A DNA stretch of 64,000 nucleotides from Brevundimonas fluminis (lineage in GTDB: Bacteria > Pseudomonadota > Alphaproteobacteria > Caulobacterales > Caulobacteraceae). Shown here in pieces: positions 7,805 through 15,700 of the stretch. How positions within the stretch are numbered: position 1 is the stretch's first letter; the number at the start of each line of letters is the position of its first letter. The notes under the pieces were generated by a model. That model was not told the DNA's origin. It was given only the letters and a program-made list of their open reading frames with translations, and ran no database searches. Where the stretch lies: NCBI RefSeq assembly GCF_003934285.1, contig NZ_RQWJ01000003.1, positions 310,001 through 374,000 on the forward strand, in the 5' to 3' direction. The position numbers and the translations under genes were made by a program.

Positions 7805-8103
7805 GGGCGCTGGCCGGACTGTTCGAGGCAGAAGAGGCCGAGACGCCGTATGGCGGGATGGCCGTCAGCTATGAACCGTTGGGGCATGCGTGGCTGAAGC
7901 TGGGCGCGCGCAGGCGGCGGGAGCGGACGGAGGCGGGGCGCGCCGCTTCGGTCGAGACGACGACGGCGGAGACGCGGGTCGATCCGCGGCTGAGGCCGGG
8001 GCGGGTGCTGCGCTTCGGCGGGGCGGACTGGACGATCGTCTTCGTGGAGGTTGAGGCCGAACGGCCGGGCTGGGCGAAGCTGAGTCTGGAGCGTCGCCGA
8101 TGA
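7801..8103 (+). CDS. GTA head-tail joining (head closure) protein (g7-like)
   Basis: A 100-residue protein of the phage head-tail joining family, equivalent to GTA g7. It has the compact beta-barrel pattern of these proteins: YGGMAVSYEPLGHAWLKLGARRRRERTEAGRA, then VETTTAETRVDPRLRPGRVLRFGGADWTIVFVEVEAERPGWAKLSLERR. I chose the GTG at 7801 because it overlaps the preceding stop (GTGA) and lies at the start of the conserved sequence. The stop again overlaps the next ATG. Confidence 0.85.
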   Translation: MRALAGLFEAEEAETPYGGMAVSYEPLGHAWLKLGARRRRERTEAGRAASVETTTAETRVDPRLRPGRVLRFGGADWTIVFVEVEAERPGWAKLSLERRR

Positions 8104-8504
8104 GCGCTCACGAGACGGGCCTGACCAGGGCGGTGATCGCGCGGCTGAAGTCTGATGCGGGCGTGGATGCGCTGCTCGCCGGTCGGGTGTGGGACGAAGC
8201 GCCGGTCGGCGCCGCGCTGCCCCACGTCCGGATCGGGCGTGGCGAGAGCCGGCCGGTGGGGGCCGACGGCTGCGGGGTCGAGCAGTCGCTGACCCTGACG
8301 GCGGTCAGCGGCTTCCGCGGAGCCGAGGAGGCGCGGGCGATCCTGGCGGCGGTGCGGGCGTGTCTGAACGACGCGGCGCTGGAGGCCGACGGGGTGCGGA
8401 CGGTGAGCGCCCGGGTGACCTTCTCGGAAGTGTTTTCGAGCCCCGACGGCGCGCGCCGATATGCGGTGATGCGGCTGAGGGCGGTGACGGAGGAGACGGA
8501 CTGA
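8100..8504 (+). CDS. GTA tail terminator protein (g8-like, DUF3168)
   Basis: A 134-residue DUF3168 protein, equivalent to GTA g8, which caps the tail tube where it meets the head. Typical blocks are LTRAVIARLKSDAGVDALLAGRVWDEAPVGAALPHVRIG, SLTLTAVSGFRGAEEARAILAAVRACL and the final RRYAVMRLRAVTEE. It starts in an ATGA overlap with the previous gene, and its TGA overlaps the next ATG by one base. Confidence 0.88.
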   Translation: MSAHETGLTRAVIARLKSDAGVDALLAGRVWDEAPVGAALPHVRIGRGESRPVGADGCGVEQSLTLTAVSGFRGAEEARAILAAVRACLNDAALEADGVRTVSARVTFSEVFSSPDGARRYAVMRLRAVTEETD

Positions 8505-8914
8505 TGGCCGCGCAAGCCGGCAAGGACATGCTGCTGAAGATTTCGGACGGGGCGGGCGGGTTCACGACCGTGGCCGGGCTGAGGGCGCGGACGATCGCGC
8601 TGAACGCGCGGACGGTGGACGCCACCGACGCGGACTCGGCCGGGCGATGGCGCGAGCTGCTGGCCGGCGCGGGGGTGAAGTCGGCGGCGGTCAGCGGGAC
8701 CGGCGTGTTCCGCGACGCGGCCTCGGACGCCCTGATCCGCGAGGCCTTCTTCTCGCAGGCGGCGGAGACCTGGCGTCTGATCGTGCCGGACTTCGGCGTG
8801 CTGGAGGGGTCGTTCCTGGTCGCCGCGCTGGAATACGCCGGCGAGCACGAGGGGGAGGCGAGCTTCGCGCTGAGCCTGGCGAGCGCGGGGGAAGTGACGT
8901 TCGGGGCGGTCTAG
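8504..8914 (+). CDS. GTA major tail protein (g9-like)
   Basis: A 136-residue major tail tube protein of the TP901-1-like family, equivalent to g9. Characteristic sequence is MAAQAGKDMLLKISDGAGGFTTVAGLRARTIALNARTVDATDADSAGRWRELL, followed by the GVKSAAVSGTGVFRDAASDALIREAFF block and the closing FALSLASAGEVTFGAV. The start codon shares a base with the previous stop. Its stop codon overlaps the stop of the reverse-strand DUF805 gene, so the two genes converge with no spacer. Confidence 0.92.
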   Translation: MAAQAGKDMLLKISDGAGGFTTVAGLRARTIALNARTVDATDADSAGRWRELLAGAGVKSAAVSGTGVFRDAASDALIREAFFSQAAETWRLIVPDFGVLEGSFLVAALEYAGEHEGEASFALSLASAGEVTFGAV

Positions 8915-9333
8915 GCGGGCTGGGGCGACGGCTCCTTGCCGCGAGCGGGGCCCCACTGATTTTCGTCGGGCTTGCCGGGCCAGATCAGCAGCAGGACGAA
9001 GATGAGACCCCAGGTGAGAGCCCCAGTCATCCAGACCGGAACGGCACCGCTCCCGGACAGAAAATAGATCAGCAGGAACGGCAGACCGAGCACCAGATAA
9101 AGGAGCCAGAAGGCGATCGCCGTGTGACCGACGTCGTGAGCCCGACGCGGAAGCGCCGTGAAGAGGAACCAGAGGCTGTAGACGGCGCCGGCGATGCCGA
9201 AGCCTTGCTTCAACGCCGACGCTTCGGTCAGCCGTTCTGCACGCTCGAACACGGCGAGGCCCGAGGCCGCGACGAAAAACCAGACCCGACCGCTACGGCC
9301 GTTGGGGTTCAGGAAATCGGGCCGTGTTCCCAT
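8911..9333 (-). CDS. DUF805 family membrane protein, antisense within the GTA cluster (first copy)
   Basis: A 140-residue integral membrane protein. Features are an N-terminal NPNGRSGRVWFFVA segment, hydrophobic segments at about 15-30, 43-60, 73-95 and 103-125, and the DUF805 signature RRAHDVGHT before the third segment. DUF805 proteins are small bacterial inner-membrane proteins of unknown function. I chose the ATG at 9333 because upstream in-frame sequence is low-complexity shadow. The gene runs against the GTA genes between major tail and g10, and its stop overlaps the tail protein stop. A second DUF805 gene lies 1 kb further on, so they are probably paralogues. Confidence 0.88.
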   Translation of the reverse strand: MGTRPDFLNPNGRSGRVWFFVAASGLAVFERAERLTEASALKQGFGIAGAVYSLWFLFTALPRRAHDVGHTAIAFWLLYLVLGLPFLLIYFLSGSGAVPVWMTGALTWGLIFVLLLIWPGKPDENQWGPARGKEPSPQPA

Positions 9334-9388
9334 GCCGCCGAGGATATCAGCAGGCGAGCGACCGGCAAGTTTCAAGGGAGCAGAGGCC

Positions 9389-9676
9389 ATGAACAGGGCA
9401 CGGGGCGAGGCCACGGTGAAGCTGGCCGGGGCCGATCGGAGGCTGTGTCTGACGCTGGGGGCGTTGGCGGAGATCGAGGGGGCGCTGGGTCTGGAGGGGC
9501 CGGGCGCCCTGGCCGAGCGGATGCGCAGCCTGTCGGCGCGGGATCTGGCGGCGGTGCTGGCGGCGCTGTTGCGGGGCGGGGGCGAGGCGGCGTTCGCGAG
9601 CGAGCTGGATCGGGCGGCGGTGACGCCGGTGGAGGCGGCGCAAGCCGTGGCGGCGGCATTCGCGGCGAGCGCGTGA
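9389..9676 (+). CDS. GTA g10-like family protein
   Basis: A 95-residue protein recognisable as the 'gene transfer agent family protein' found between major tail and tape measure genes. It opens with MNRARGEATVKLAGADRRLCLTLGALAEIEGALGLEGPGALAERM and continues with helices LSARDLAAVLAALLRGG and VEAAQAVAAAFAASA. It most likely serves as a tail assembly chaperone. It begins 55 bases after the start codon of the divergently transcribed DUF805 gene, so any GTA promoter for the downstream genes would have to lie in that short space. The stop overlaps the next start as GTGA. Confidence 0.82.
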   Translation: MNRARGEATVKLAGADRRLCLTLGALAEIEGALGLEGPGALAERMRSLSARDLAAVLAALLRGGGEAAFASELDRAAVTPVEAAQAVAAAFAASA

Positions 9677-9849
9677 GCTGGGCCGCAATGCTGCGGACGG
9701 CGATGGCGCTGGGGGTGCCGCCGGACGCGTTCTGGCGGTTGTCGCTGAAGGAGTGGCGGATGCTGACGGAGCGGGCCGGGGCGCCGACGCTGGGTCGCGA
9801 CGGGCTGGAGGCGCTGATGGCGCGGTGGCCGGACGAGGTGAACAGATGA
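9673..9849 (+). CDS. Phage tail assembly chaperone-like small protein (g10.1 position)
   Basis: A 58-residue protein starting at a GTG that overlaps the g10 stop. The sequence SWAAMLRTAMALGVPPDAFWRLSLKEWRMLTERAG...LEALMARWPDEVNR carries the FWRLSLKEW motif typical of small tail-assembly chaperones encoded just before tape measure genes in GTA clusters and siphophages. Coupling on both sides by four-base overlaps supports it. It is too short to be called confidently on length alone. Confidence 0.82.
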   Translation: MSWAAMLRTAMALGVPPDAFWRLSLKEWRMLTERAGAPTLGRDGLEALMARWPDEVNR

Positions 9850-10349
9850 CGGACGCGTTCGGAGACATTCCGCGCCGGACGGCGGAGGCTCAGGCCGCGC
9901 TGGAGGCCTTGCGGGAGCCGGCGGAGCGGACGGCGGGGGCGATCGAGGCGGCGTTCGGGCGCGCGGGCGAGCGGCTGGCGGGGTCGCTGGCGCGGGCGGC
10001 GGCGGACGGGGAGATCACCCTGCAGGAGCTGGCGCGCGCCGTGCTGGGCGCGGTCAATGCGGCAGCGGGCGCGGGGCTCGGGCAGGCGATCACGCAGGCC
10101 GTCGGCGGGCTGTTCCGGGGCTCGCGGGCCGACGGCGGACCGGTGAGCGCGGGCGGCGCCTATCTGGTCGGAGAACGTGGGCCGGAAGTGTTCCGTCCGT
10201 CGACGGGCGGAGAGATCGGACCGGCCGCCGCTGCGCCGGTGACGGTGAACGTCACGGTGCAGGGCGGCGCAGAGACCCTGTTGCGGAGCGAGGCGCAGGT
10301 GGCGCAGGCGCTGGCGCGCGCGGTGGCGCTGGGAGCCCGCAGGCTCTGA
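9846..10349 (+). CDS. GTA tape measure protein (short, g11-like)
   Basis: A 167-residue protein in the g11 slot. The N-terminal helical part (TAEAQAALEALREPAERTAGAIEAAFGRAGERLAGSLARAAADGEITLQELARAVLGAV) is followed by the tape-measure C-terminal signature ADGGPVSAGGAYLVGERGPEVFRPSTGGEIGP. The very short length fits the short-tailed particles of GTAs. It ends inside a perfect 10-bp hairpin shared with the convergent DUF805 gene. Confidence 0.87.
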   Translation: MTDAFGDIPRRTAEAQAALEALREPAERTAGAIEAAFGRAGERLAGSLARAAADGEITLQELARAVLGAVNAAAGAGLGQAITQAVGGLFRGSRADGGPVSAGGAYLVGERGPEVFRPSTGGEIGPAAAAPVTVNVTVQGGAETLLRSEAQVAQALARAVALGARRL

Positions 10350-10365
10350 CCGCCGGGTCAGAGCC
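10342..10365. terminator. Bidirectional terminator-like hairpin between tape measure and DUF805 genes
   Basis: A perfect 10-bp stem GGCTCTGACC-GCCG-GGTCAGAGCC spans the stop codons of two convergent genes. No long T-run follows on either strand, so termination strength is uncertain, but the position is ideal for separating the two transcripts. Confidence 0.6.
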
Positions 10366-10846
10366 CCTTGGGGTTCGGACCGAAGCGGTTCGATCCGGCC
10401 TGGGAGTCGGTCAGGCCGATCCACAGCAGGAAGCCGAGGTTGATCAGCGCCAGGAGGCCGAGGCCACCGACCATCGGCCCGAGCAAGGCCAGAATGGCGG
10501 CCGGGTCCTCGTTCTCCAGCGCCGAGGCGTTGAAGATGGCGGTCACGCCGACCGACATGAAGATGAAGACCCCGCCGACGATGTTCACGACCCACGGGAT
10601 GACCATCAGCCACGCGGTGTGACCCATGTCGTGCAGCCGCTTGGCCGTGATGGCCAGGTTCGGCCAGATCAGGGCGATCGAGATCAGGAAGCCGATGATG
10701 GGGATCCATCCGGCGACGACGCCCGCGCCGAGCAGGATCAGCCAGCCGATCCAGAAGTGCGAACGGCGCGTCCGCCCCTCGAACGAGAGCATCAGCCTCT
10801 GAAGATCGAAAGCCTGGATGTGGCTGGAGCCGGGTTCGACGGTCAT
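10358..10846 (-). CDS. DUF805 family membrane protein, antisense within the GTA cluster (second copy)
   Basis: A 162-residue membrane protein. A soluble N-terminus (about 1-30, with MLSFEGRTRRSHFWIG) is followed by four hydrophobic stretches (about 32-60, 78-100, 116-135 and 140-152). The DUF805 signature KRLHDMGHT is at about 68-76, and the C-terminus ends GSNRFGPNPKGL. The family is of unknown function. It faces against the GTA genes between tape measure and g12. Compared with the copy at 8911-9333 it keeps the HD-GHT core and the R-S-x-F/W-x-F/W entry motif but differs elsewhere, so any duplication is old or the genes were acquired separately. Confidence 0.9.
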   Translation of the reverse strand: MTVEPGSSHIQAFDLQRLMLSFEGRTRRSHFWIGWLILLGAGVVAGWIPIIGFLISIALIWPNLAITAKRLHDMGHTAWLMVIPWVVNIVGGVFIFMSVGVTAIFNASALENEDPAAILALLGPMVGGLGLLALINLGFLLWIGLTDSQAGSNRFGPNPKGL

Positions 10847-10923
10847 GAGGCCCTCCCTGAAATCCCGAGACCGCGGGGAGCATGGCCGACCGTCGTTCGC
10901 CGGACAAGTGAAAGAAGAGACAG

Positions 10924-10943
10924 GTCCCCACGCGCGTGGGGAC
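10924..10943. promoter_or_regulatory. Perfect 20-bp palindrome upstream of GTA g12
   Basis: GTCCCCACGC is followed directly by its reverse complement. It lies in the 122-base gap between the start of the second DUF805 gene (reverse) and the g12 start. It could be an operator for either divergent gene or the remnant of a dispersed repeat. Confidence 0.6.
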
Positions 10944-10968
10944 GACCATTCGACGCCGGGAGATGGGG

Positions 10969-11565
10969 ATGAGTTTCCATGAGGTGAGCCTGCCGGCGCG
11001 CCTGGCCTTCGGGTCCACCGGGGGCGTGGAGCGGCGGACGGAGGTGGTCGCCTTGGCGTCGGGCTTCGAGCGGCGATCCACGCCGTGGGCCGAGGGGCGC
11101 AGGCGCTGGCTGATCGGGGCCAACCTGAGGTCGCTGGCCGACATGGCCGAGCTCGTCGCCTTCTTCGAGGCGCGGGCGGGACGGCTGCACGGGTTTCGGT
11201 TCCGGGACTTCATGGACTTCCGGTCGTGCGCGCCGGGCGGCGAACCGGCGGCGACGGACCAAGCGATCGGAACGGGCGACGGGGAGACGTCGGCGTTCCA
11301 GCTGACCAAGCGGGGGCGTGTGATCCGCAAGCCGGTGGCCGGGTCGGTGGTCGTGGCCGTGGACGGCTTCGTCGTGGAGGCCGAGGTCGACACGACGAAC
11401 GGGATGGTCACGCTGGAGACGGCGCCGGGCGAGGGCGCGGCGGTGACGGCGGGCTTTCTTTTCGACGTGCCGGTGCGGTTCGACGCGGACCGGATCGACG
11501 TGACGCTGGAAAGTTTCGACGCCGGGCGGATGGCGGCCGTGCCGCTGGTGGAAATCCGGATCTAG
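10969..11565 (+). CDS. GTA distal tail protein (g12-like, DUF2460)
   Basis: A 198-residue DUF2460 protein, equivalent to GTA g12, which links the tail tube to the baseplate. Clear family blocks are MSFHEVSLPARLAFGSTGGVERRTEVVALASGFERRSTPWAEGRRRWL, FFEARAGRLHGFRFRDFMDF, and the C-terminal FDVPVRFDADRIDVTLESFDAGRMAAVPLVEIRI. I chose the ATG at 10969 over the in-frame ATG at 10963 because GGGAG lies six bases before it. Confidence 0.93.
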   Translation: MSFHEVSLPARLAFGSTGGVERRTEVVALASGFERRSTPWAEGRRRWLIGANLRSLADMAELVAFFEARAGRLHGFRFRDFMDFRSCAPGGEPAATDQAIGTGDGETSAFQLTKRGRVIRKPVAGSVVVAVDGFVVEAEVDTTNGMVTLETAPGEGAAVTAGFLFDVPVRFDADRIDVTLESFDAGRMAAVPLVEIRI

Positions 11566-11568
11566 GTC

Positions 11569-12201
11569 ATGCGCGACGTTCCTGAAGATCTGGCCGCCCG
11601 CATCGAGAGCGGGGCGGCGAGGCTGTGCCATGCCTGGATCGTGACGCGGGCGGACGGCGGGCGGCTGGGGTTCACGGATCATGATCGGCCGCTGACGGTG
11701 GACGGGGTCGCCTGTTCTCCGAGCGAGGGCTGGGGCGTCGGGGCCGGCGAGGCGGAGACCGGAGGCGCCGCGGGCACGGCGACGGCCGAGGGCGCCGCGG
11801 GGGAGGGTTTCGATCCGGGCACGTTCGATCAGGCTTCCGTCGAACTGTGGCGCGTGGACTGGTCCGAGCCGGAACTGAGAGTTCCGTTGTGGGCCGGGTC
11901 GATGGCGCGACTGACGCTCGTCGACGGGGCCTTCACGGCGGAGCTGGACGGGCCGGCGGCGAAGCTGGATCGGGCCGTGGGGCGGACCTATGGGCGGGCG
12001 TGCGACGCGAGGTTCCGTGACGCGCGGTGCGGGGTGGCAAGCGAGGCCTTTCCGGGCATGAGCTGCGACAAGCGGTGGCGGACGTGCGTTGACGCGTTCG
12101 GCAACGGAGCGAATTTCCGCGGCTTTCCACATGTGCCGGGCGACGACTTCATCGCCGCGGCGCCGGTCGAGGGCGGGCGGCATGACGGGGGGAAGAGGTG
12201 A
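11569..12201 (+). CDS. GTA baseplate hub protein (g13-like, DUF2163), shortened
   Basis: A 210-residue DUF2163 / phage BR0599 family protein, equivalent to the g13 hub. N-terminal blocks are HAWIVTRADGGRLGFTDHDRPL and VELWRVDWSEPELRVPLWAGSMARLTLVDGAFTAELDGPAAKLDRAVGRTYGRACDARFRDARCGV. The closing block MSCDKRWRTCVDAFGNGANFRGFPHVPGDDF follows almost directly. Family members are usually near 290 residues, and here the beta-rich segment between the two cysteine pairs is missing. Four Cys remain (ACD, RCG, SCD, RTC); in the Rhodobacter GTA structure the hub is reported to bind an iron-sulfur cluster, which these could serve. The stop overlaps the next start (GTGA). Confidence 0.88.
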   Translation: MRDVPEDLAARIESGAARLCHAWIVTRADGGRLGFTDHDRPLTVDGVACSPSEGWGVGAGEAETGGAAGTATAEGAAGEGFDPGTFDQASVELWRVDWSEPELRVPLWAGSMARLTLVDGAFTAELDGPAAKLDRAVGRTYGRACDARFRDARCGVASEAFPGMSCDKRWRTCVDAFGNGANFRGFPHVPGDDFIAAAPVEGGRHDGGKR

Positions 12202-12713
12202 AGGCGGGATCGAGCGCGGCTCGCCGCGTCCCTCCCACCCGGTCGCTGCGCGACCACCCTCCCTCGGAGAGGGAGGGAGAGGCTGCGGTGCGTGAGGCGC
12301 GGGCCTGGATCGGGACGCCGTACCGGCATCAGGCGAGCGTCAAGGGCGTGGGGGCTGACTGCCTGGGGCTGGTGCGGGGGATCTGGCGCAAGGTGATCGG
12401 GCCGGAGCCGGCGGTCGTGCCGGCCTATTCGCCCGACTGGGCGGAGGTCGGCGGGGCGGAGACGCTGCTGGAGGCGGCGCGGGCGTGGCTGGTCGAGGTC
12501 CATCCGGCGCAGGCGCGGGTCGGAGACGTGCTGCTGTTCCGCATGGGCCGGGGCGCGCCGGCGAAGCACTGCGGCGTGCTGAGCGTCGTCGGGCCGACGC
12601 GCAAGATGATCCACGCCTACTGGGGCCGCGCGGTGGTGGAAAGCTGGATGGGACGGTTCTGGGAAGAGCGGCTGGTGGCCGTTTTCCGCTGGCCCGAGGC
12701 AGTGGAGGCATAG
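12198..12713 (+). CDS. GTA NlpC/P60 peptidase (g14-like) with repeat-derived N-terminus
   Basis: A cell-wall peptidase of the tail tip, equivalent to g14, expected to cut peptidoglycan during DNA delivery. The NlpC/P60 domain starts near residue 31 (VREARAWIGTPYRHQASVKG). It has catalytic Cys in GADCLGL (about 53-59), His in KHCGVL (about 119) and another His in MIHAYW (about 135). The GTG at 12198 overlaps the hub stop. Residues about 12-27 (VPPTRSLRDHPPSERE) are encoded by copy 2 of the dispersed two-hairpin repeat, so the usual short leader is replaced by repeat-coded sequence. A GTG at 12288, just before the domain, is an alternative start. Confidence 0.9.
   Translation: MKAGSSAARRVPPTRSLRDHPPSEREGEAAVREARAWIGTPYRHQASVKGVGADCLGLVRGIWRKVIGPEPAVVPAYSPDWAEVGGAETLLEAARAWLVEVHPAQARVGDVLLFRMGRGAPAKHCGVLSVVGPTRKMIHAYWGRAVVESWMGRFWEERLVAVFRWPEAVEA
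12233..12277. repeat. Dispersed two-hairpin repeat, copy 2, inside the NlpC gene
   Basis: The same element as at 6115-6157: GGTCGC-TGC-GCGACC (12241-12255) followed by a 9-bp stem CCCTCCCTC-GGA-GAGGGAGGG (12257-12277). It is read in frame as part of the coding sequence of the g14-like gene. The two copies share CCCACCCGGTCGCTGCGCG and differ in the second stem with pairing kept. Confidence 0.8.
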
Positions 12714-15700
12714 ATGGCCGGAACGGTTCTGGGCGCCGTCGGCGCGGGCGTCGCAGGGCCGTTGGGGGCGGCGGTCGGGCGGGCGCTGGGCGGGGTGCTG
12801 GACGCCCGGCTGATCTCTTCGCTGGCGCCGGCCAGGCGCGGGCCGCGGATCGAGACCTTGAAGGTGCAGGGCACGGCGGAGGGCGCGCCGATGGCCTGGG
12901 TCGCCGGGCGCGCGCGGGTGACGGGGCAGGTGATCTGGGCGGCGCGGTTCCTCGAGGATCGCCGCGCCCAGAGCGCGGGCAAGGGCGGGCCGCGGACGGA
13001 GACGAGCGCCTATTCGCTGAGCTTCGCGGTTGCGATCTGCGAGGGCGAGATCGGCGGGATCGGGCGGGTCTGGGCCGACGGAAGGGCGATGGACCTGACG
13101 GGCGTGACGATGCGGGTGCATCGGGGCGGCGAGGACCAGTCGCCCGATCCGCTGATCGAGGCGGTGGAGGGGGAGGCTCCGGCGTATCGCGGCGTCGCCT
13201 ATGCGGTGTTCGAGGATCTGGCTCTGGGGCCATACGGAAACCGGGCGCCGCAGCTGGGCTTCGAGGTGTTCCGGCGGCCGCGCGTCGCCGAGCCGGCGCT
13301 GGAGGATCTGCTGGAGGGCGTGTGCCTGATCCCCGGGGCGGGCGAGTTCGTGCTGGCGACGGACGCCGTCGTAAGGCGAGACGGACTGACGCGCACGGCG
13401 GCGGAGAACGTGCATTCGGGTGACGGGCGGCCGGGGCTCGTCGTCGGCCTGGACCAGCTGCAGGCGCAGGCGCCGAACCTGAAGCGGGTCAGCCTGGTGG
13501 TCGGGTGGTTCGGGTCGTCGACGGCGGCGCATGAGTTCACGGTGAAGCCGGGCGTCGAGCGGCGGGACAAGCCGACGGAGCCGATGGGCTGGTCGGTCGC
13601 GGGGCTCGGGCGGGCCGAAGCGCATCTGATTTCGGCCATCGAGGGCGCGCCGGCCTATGGCGGCACGCCCTCGGACGTCAGCGTGCGGCAGGCGGTGGCG
13701 GAGCTGAAGGGGCGTGGGCTGGAGGTGACGCTGTACCCGTTCGTCTTCATGGACTGTCCCGGATATCCCTGGCGCGGACGGGTGGCGGGAAGAAACGGGG
13801 CCGAGGCGGCGGGCGACGTGGCGGCCTGTTTCGGCACGGCGGACGGCCAGGGCCTGCGTCGGATGGCGCTGCACTATGCGGCGCTGGCGGCGGAAACGGG
13901 GGCGGACGGCCTGCTGATCGCCTCGGAGATGCGCGGTCTGACGTGGACGCGAGACGCGGCGGGCGAGTTTCCGGCGGTGGAGCAGCTGCGCGGTCTGGCG
14001 GCGGAATGCAGGGCGATCGCGGGGCCGCAGGTGAAGCTGTCCTATGCCGCGGACTGGACCGAGTGGTTCGGACGTCACGATGGCGAAGACGTGATCTTCC
14101 ATCTCGACCCGCTGTGGGCCGATGGAAACATCGATCACGTCGGCATCGACTTCTACCCGCCGCTGGGAGACTGGCGTGCGGGAGCGGGTGGGCTGGACGC
14201 CGGCGCGTTCGCCGGGCCGGCCGATCCGGCCTATCTGGCGGCGCAGGTCGCGGGCGGGGAGAACTTCGACTGGTTCTACGCGTCGCCGGAAGACCGGGCG
14301 GGGCAGGTGCGCACGCCGATCCTGGACGCGGCGCACGACGAGGACTGGGCGTTCCGGGCGAAGGATCTGGCGGGGTGGTGGAGCCATGCGCATCACGACC
14401 GCCCGGGAGGGGTGAGGTCCGCCACGCCGACGGCCTGGGTTCCGGGGATGAAGCCGATCCGGCTGACGGAGTTCGGCTGCGCGGCGGTGGATCGCGGGGC
14501 GAACGCGCCGAACCTGTTTCAGGATTCGAAGAGCGACGAAGGCGACCTCCCGCCGTTCTCGACGGGATCACGGGACGACCGGGTCCAGAGGCGGGCGCTG
14601 GAGGCGGTGCTGCGCTGGTATCGCGCGGAGGCGAACAATCCGGTCTCGAGCGTCTATGGCGGTCGGATGCTGGAGGCGGCCGACGCCTGGTGCTGGGACG
14701 CGCGACCGTGGCCCGCGTTTCCGGCGCGCTCTGATCTGTGGACCGACGCCGGGGCTTGGGCGACGGGGCACTGGCTGAACGGTCGGCTGCACGGCGAGGG
14801 GACCGCGCTGGCCGAGGCTGTGCTGGAGCGCGCGGGCTATGCGGCGGAAGCGGCCCCGGTCGACGCCAGCCCCGTTCGGGTGGACGGCATCGTCCTGGAA
14901 GGTCCGACGGCGGCGCGCGAGGCCTTGGTCCCGTTGTGCGAGGCGCTGGGGTTGACGATCGTGGAGCGGGGCGCGGGCGTGAGGCTGATCGCGCCGGGTC
15001 CGACTGATCTGCACTTGCCGCGTGCGGCGCTGGCACTGGAGGCCGGCAAGCCCGCGGTGAGGCGGGACCGCCGGCTGGAGGCCCCGCCGGCGACGGTGCG
15101 GGCGCGGTTCGTGGACGGCGACGCGGATTACCGAACGGGCTCCATCGCCGTGCGGGGCGAAGGCGACGGCATGGAGGCGGCGCTGGACCTGGCGGTGGTC
15201 TGTCCGGCCGTTACGGCGGAAGGCGCCGCGCGGAGGCGACTGGCGGGCGATCACGACGGCGAGAGGCTGACGCTGGCGCCGGGTCCGCTGGAGGTCCTGA
15301 GGCTGGAGCCGGGCGACGTGGCGACGGTCGAGGGTTTCGCGGGAGTCTGGCGCGTCGACCGGATCGTGCGGGACGAGGCGCCGCGCGCGATCCTGACGCG
15401 GGCGCCGGGAGCGCCGGTCGCGGGCGCGGCGGGCGATCCGGCCGGAGAGGAGCCGGCGGACCCGTTCGGGGCCCCGTTCCTGGCGGTCCTGGACCTGCCG
15501 CCGCTGGCGAATGCCGAGGACGACGCGCGGCCGCTCGTCGCCGTGGCGGGCGAGCCGTGGCGACCGCAGGCGGTCTGGGTCGGTGAGTCGACGGACACGC
15601 TGACGCCGCGCGGCGAGGTGAACCGGCCGGCGACCGTGGGCGTGCTGAAGACGCCGTTGGGACCGGGCGTCCGGCATCGCTGGATGCGGGCGGCGGAGAT

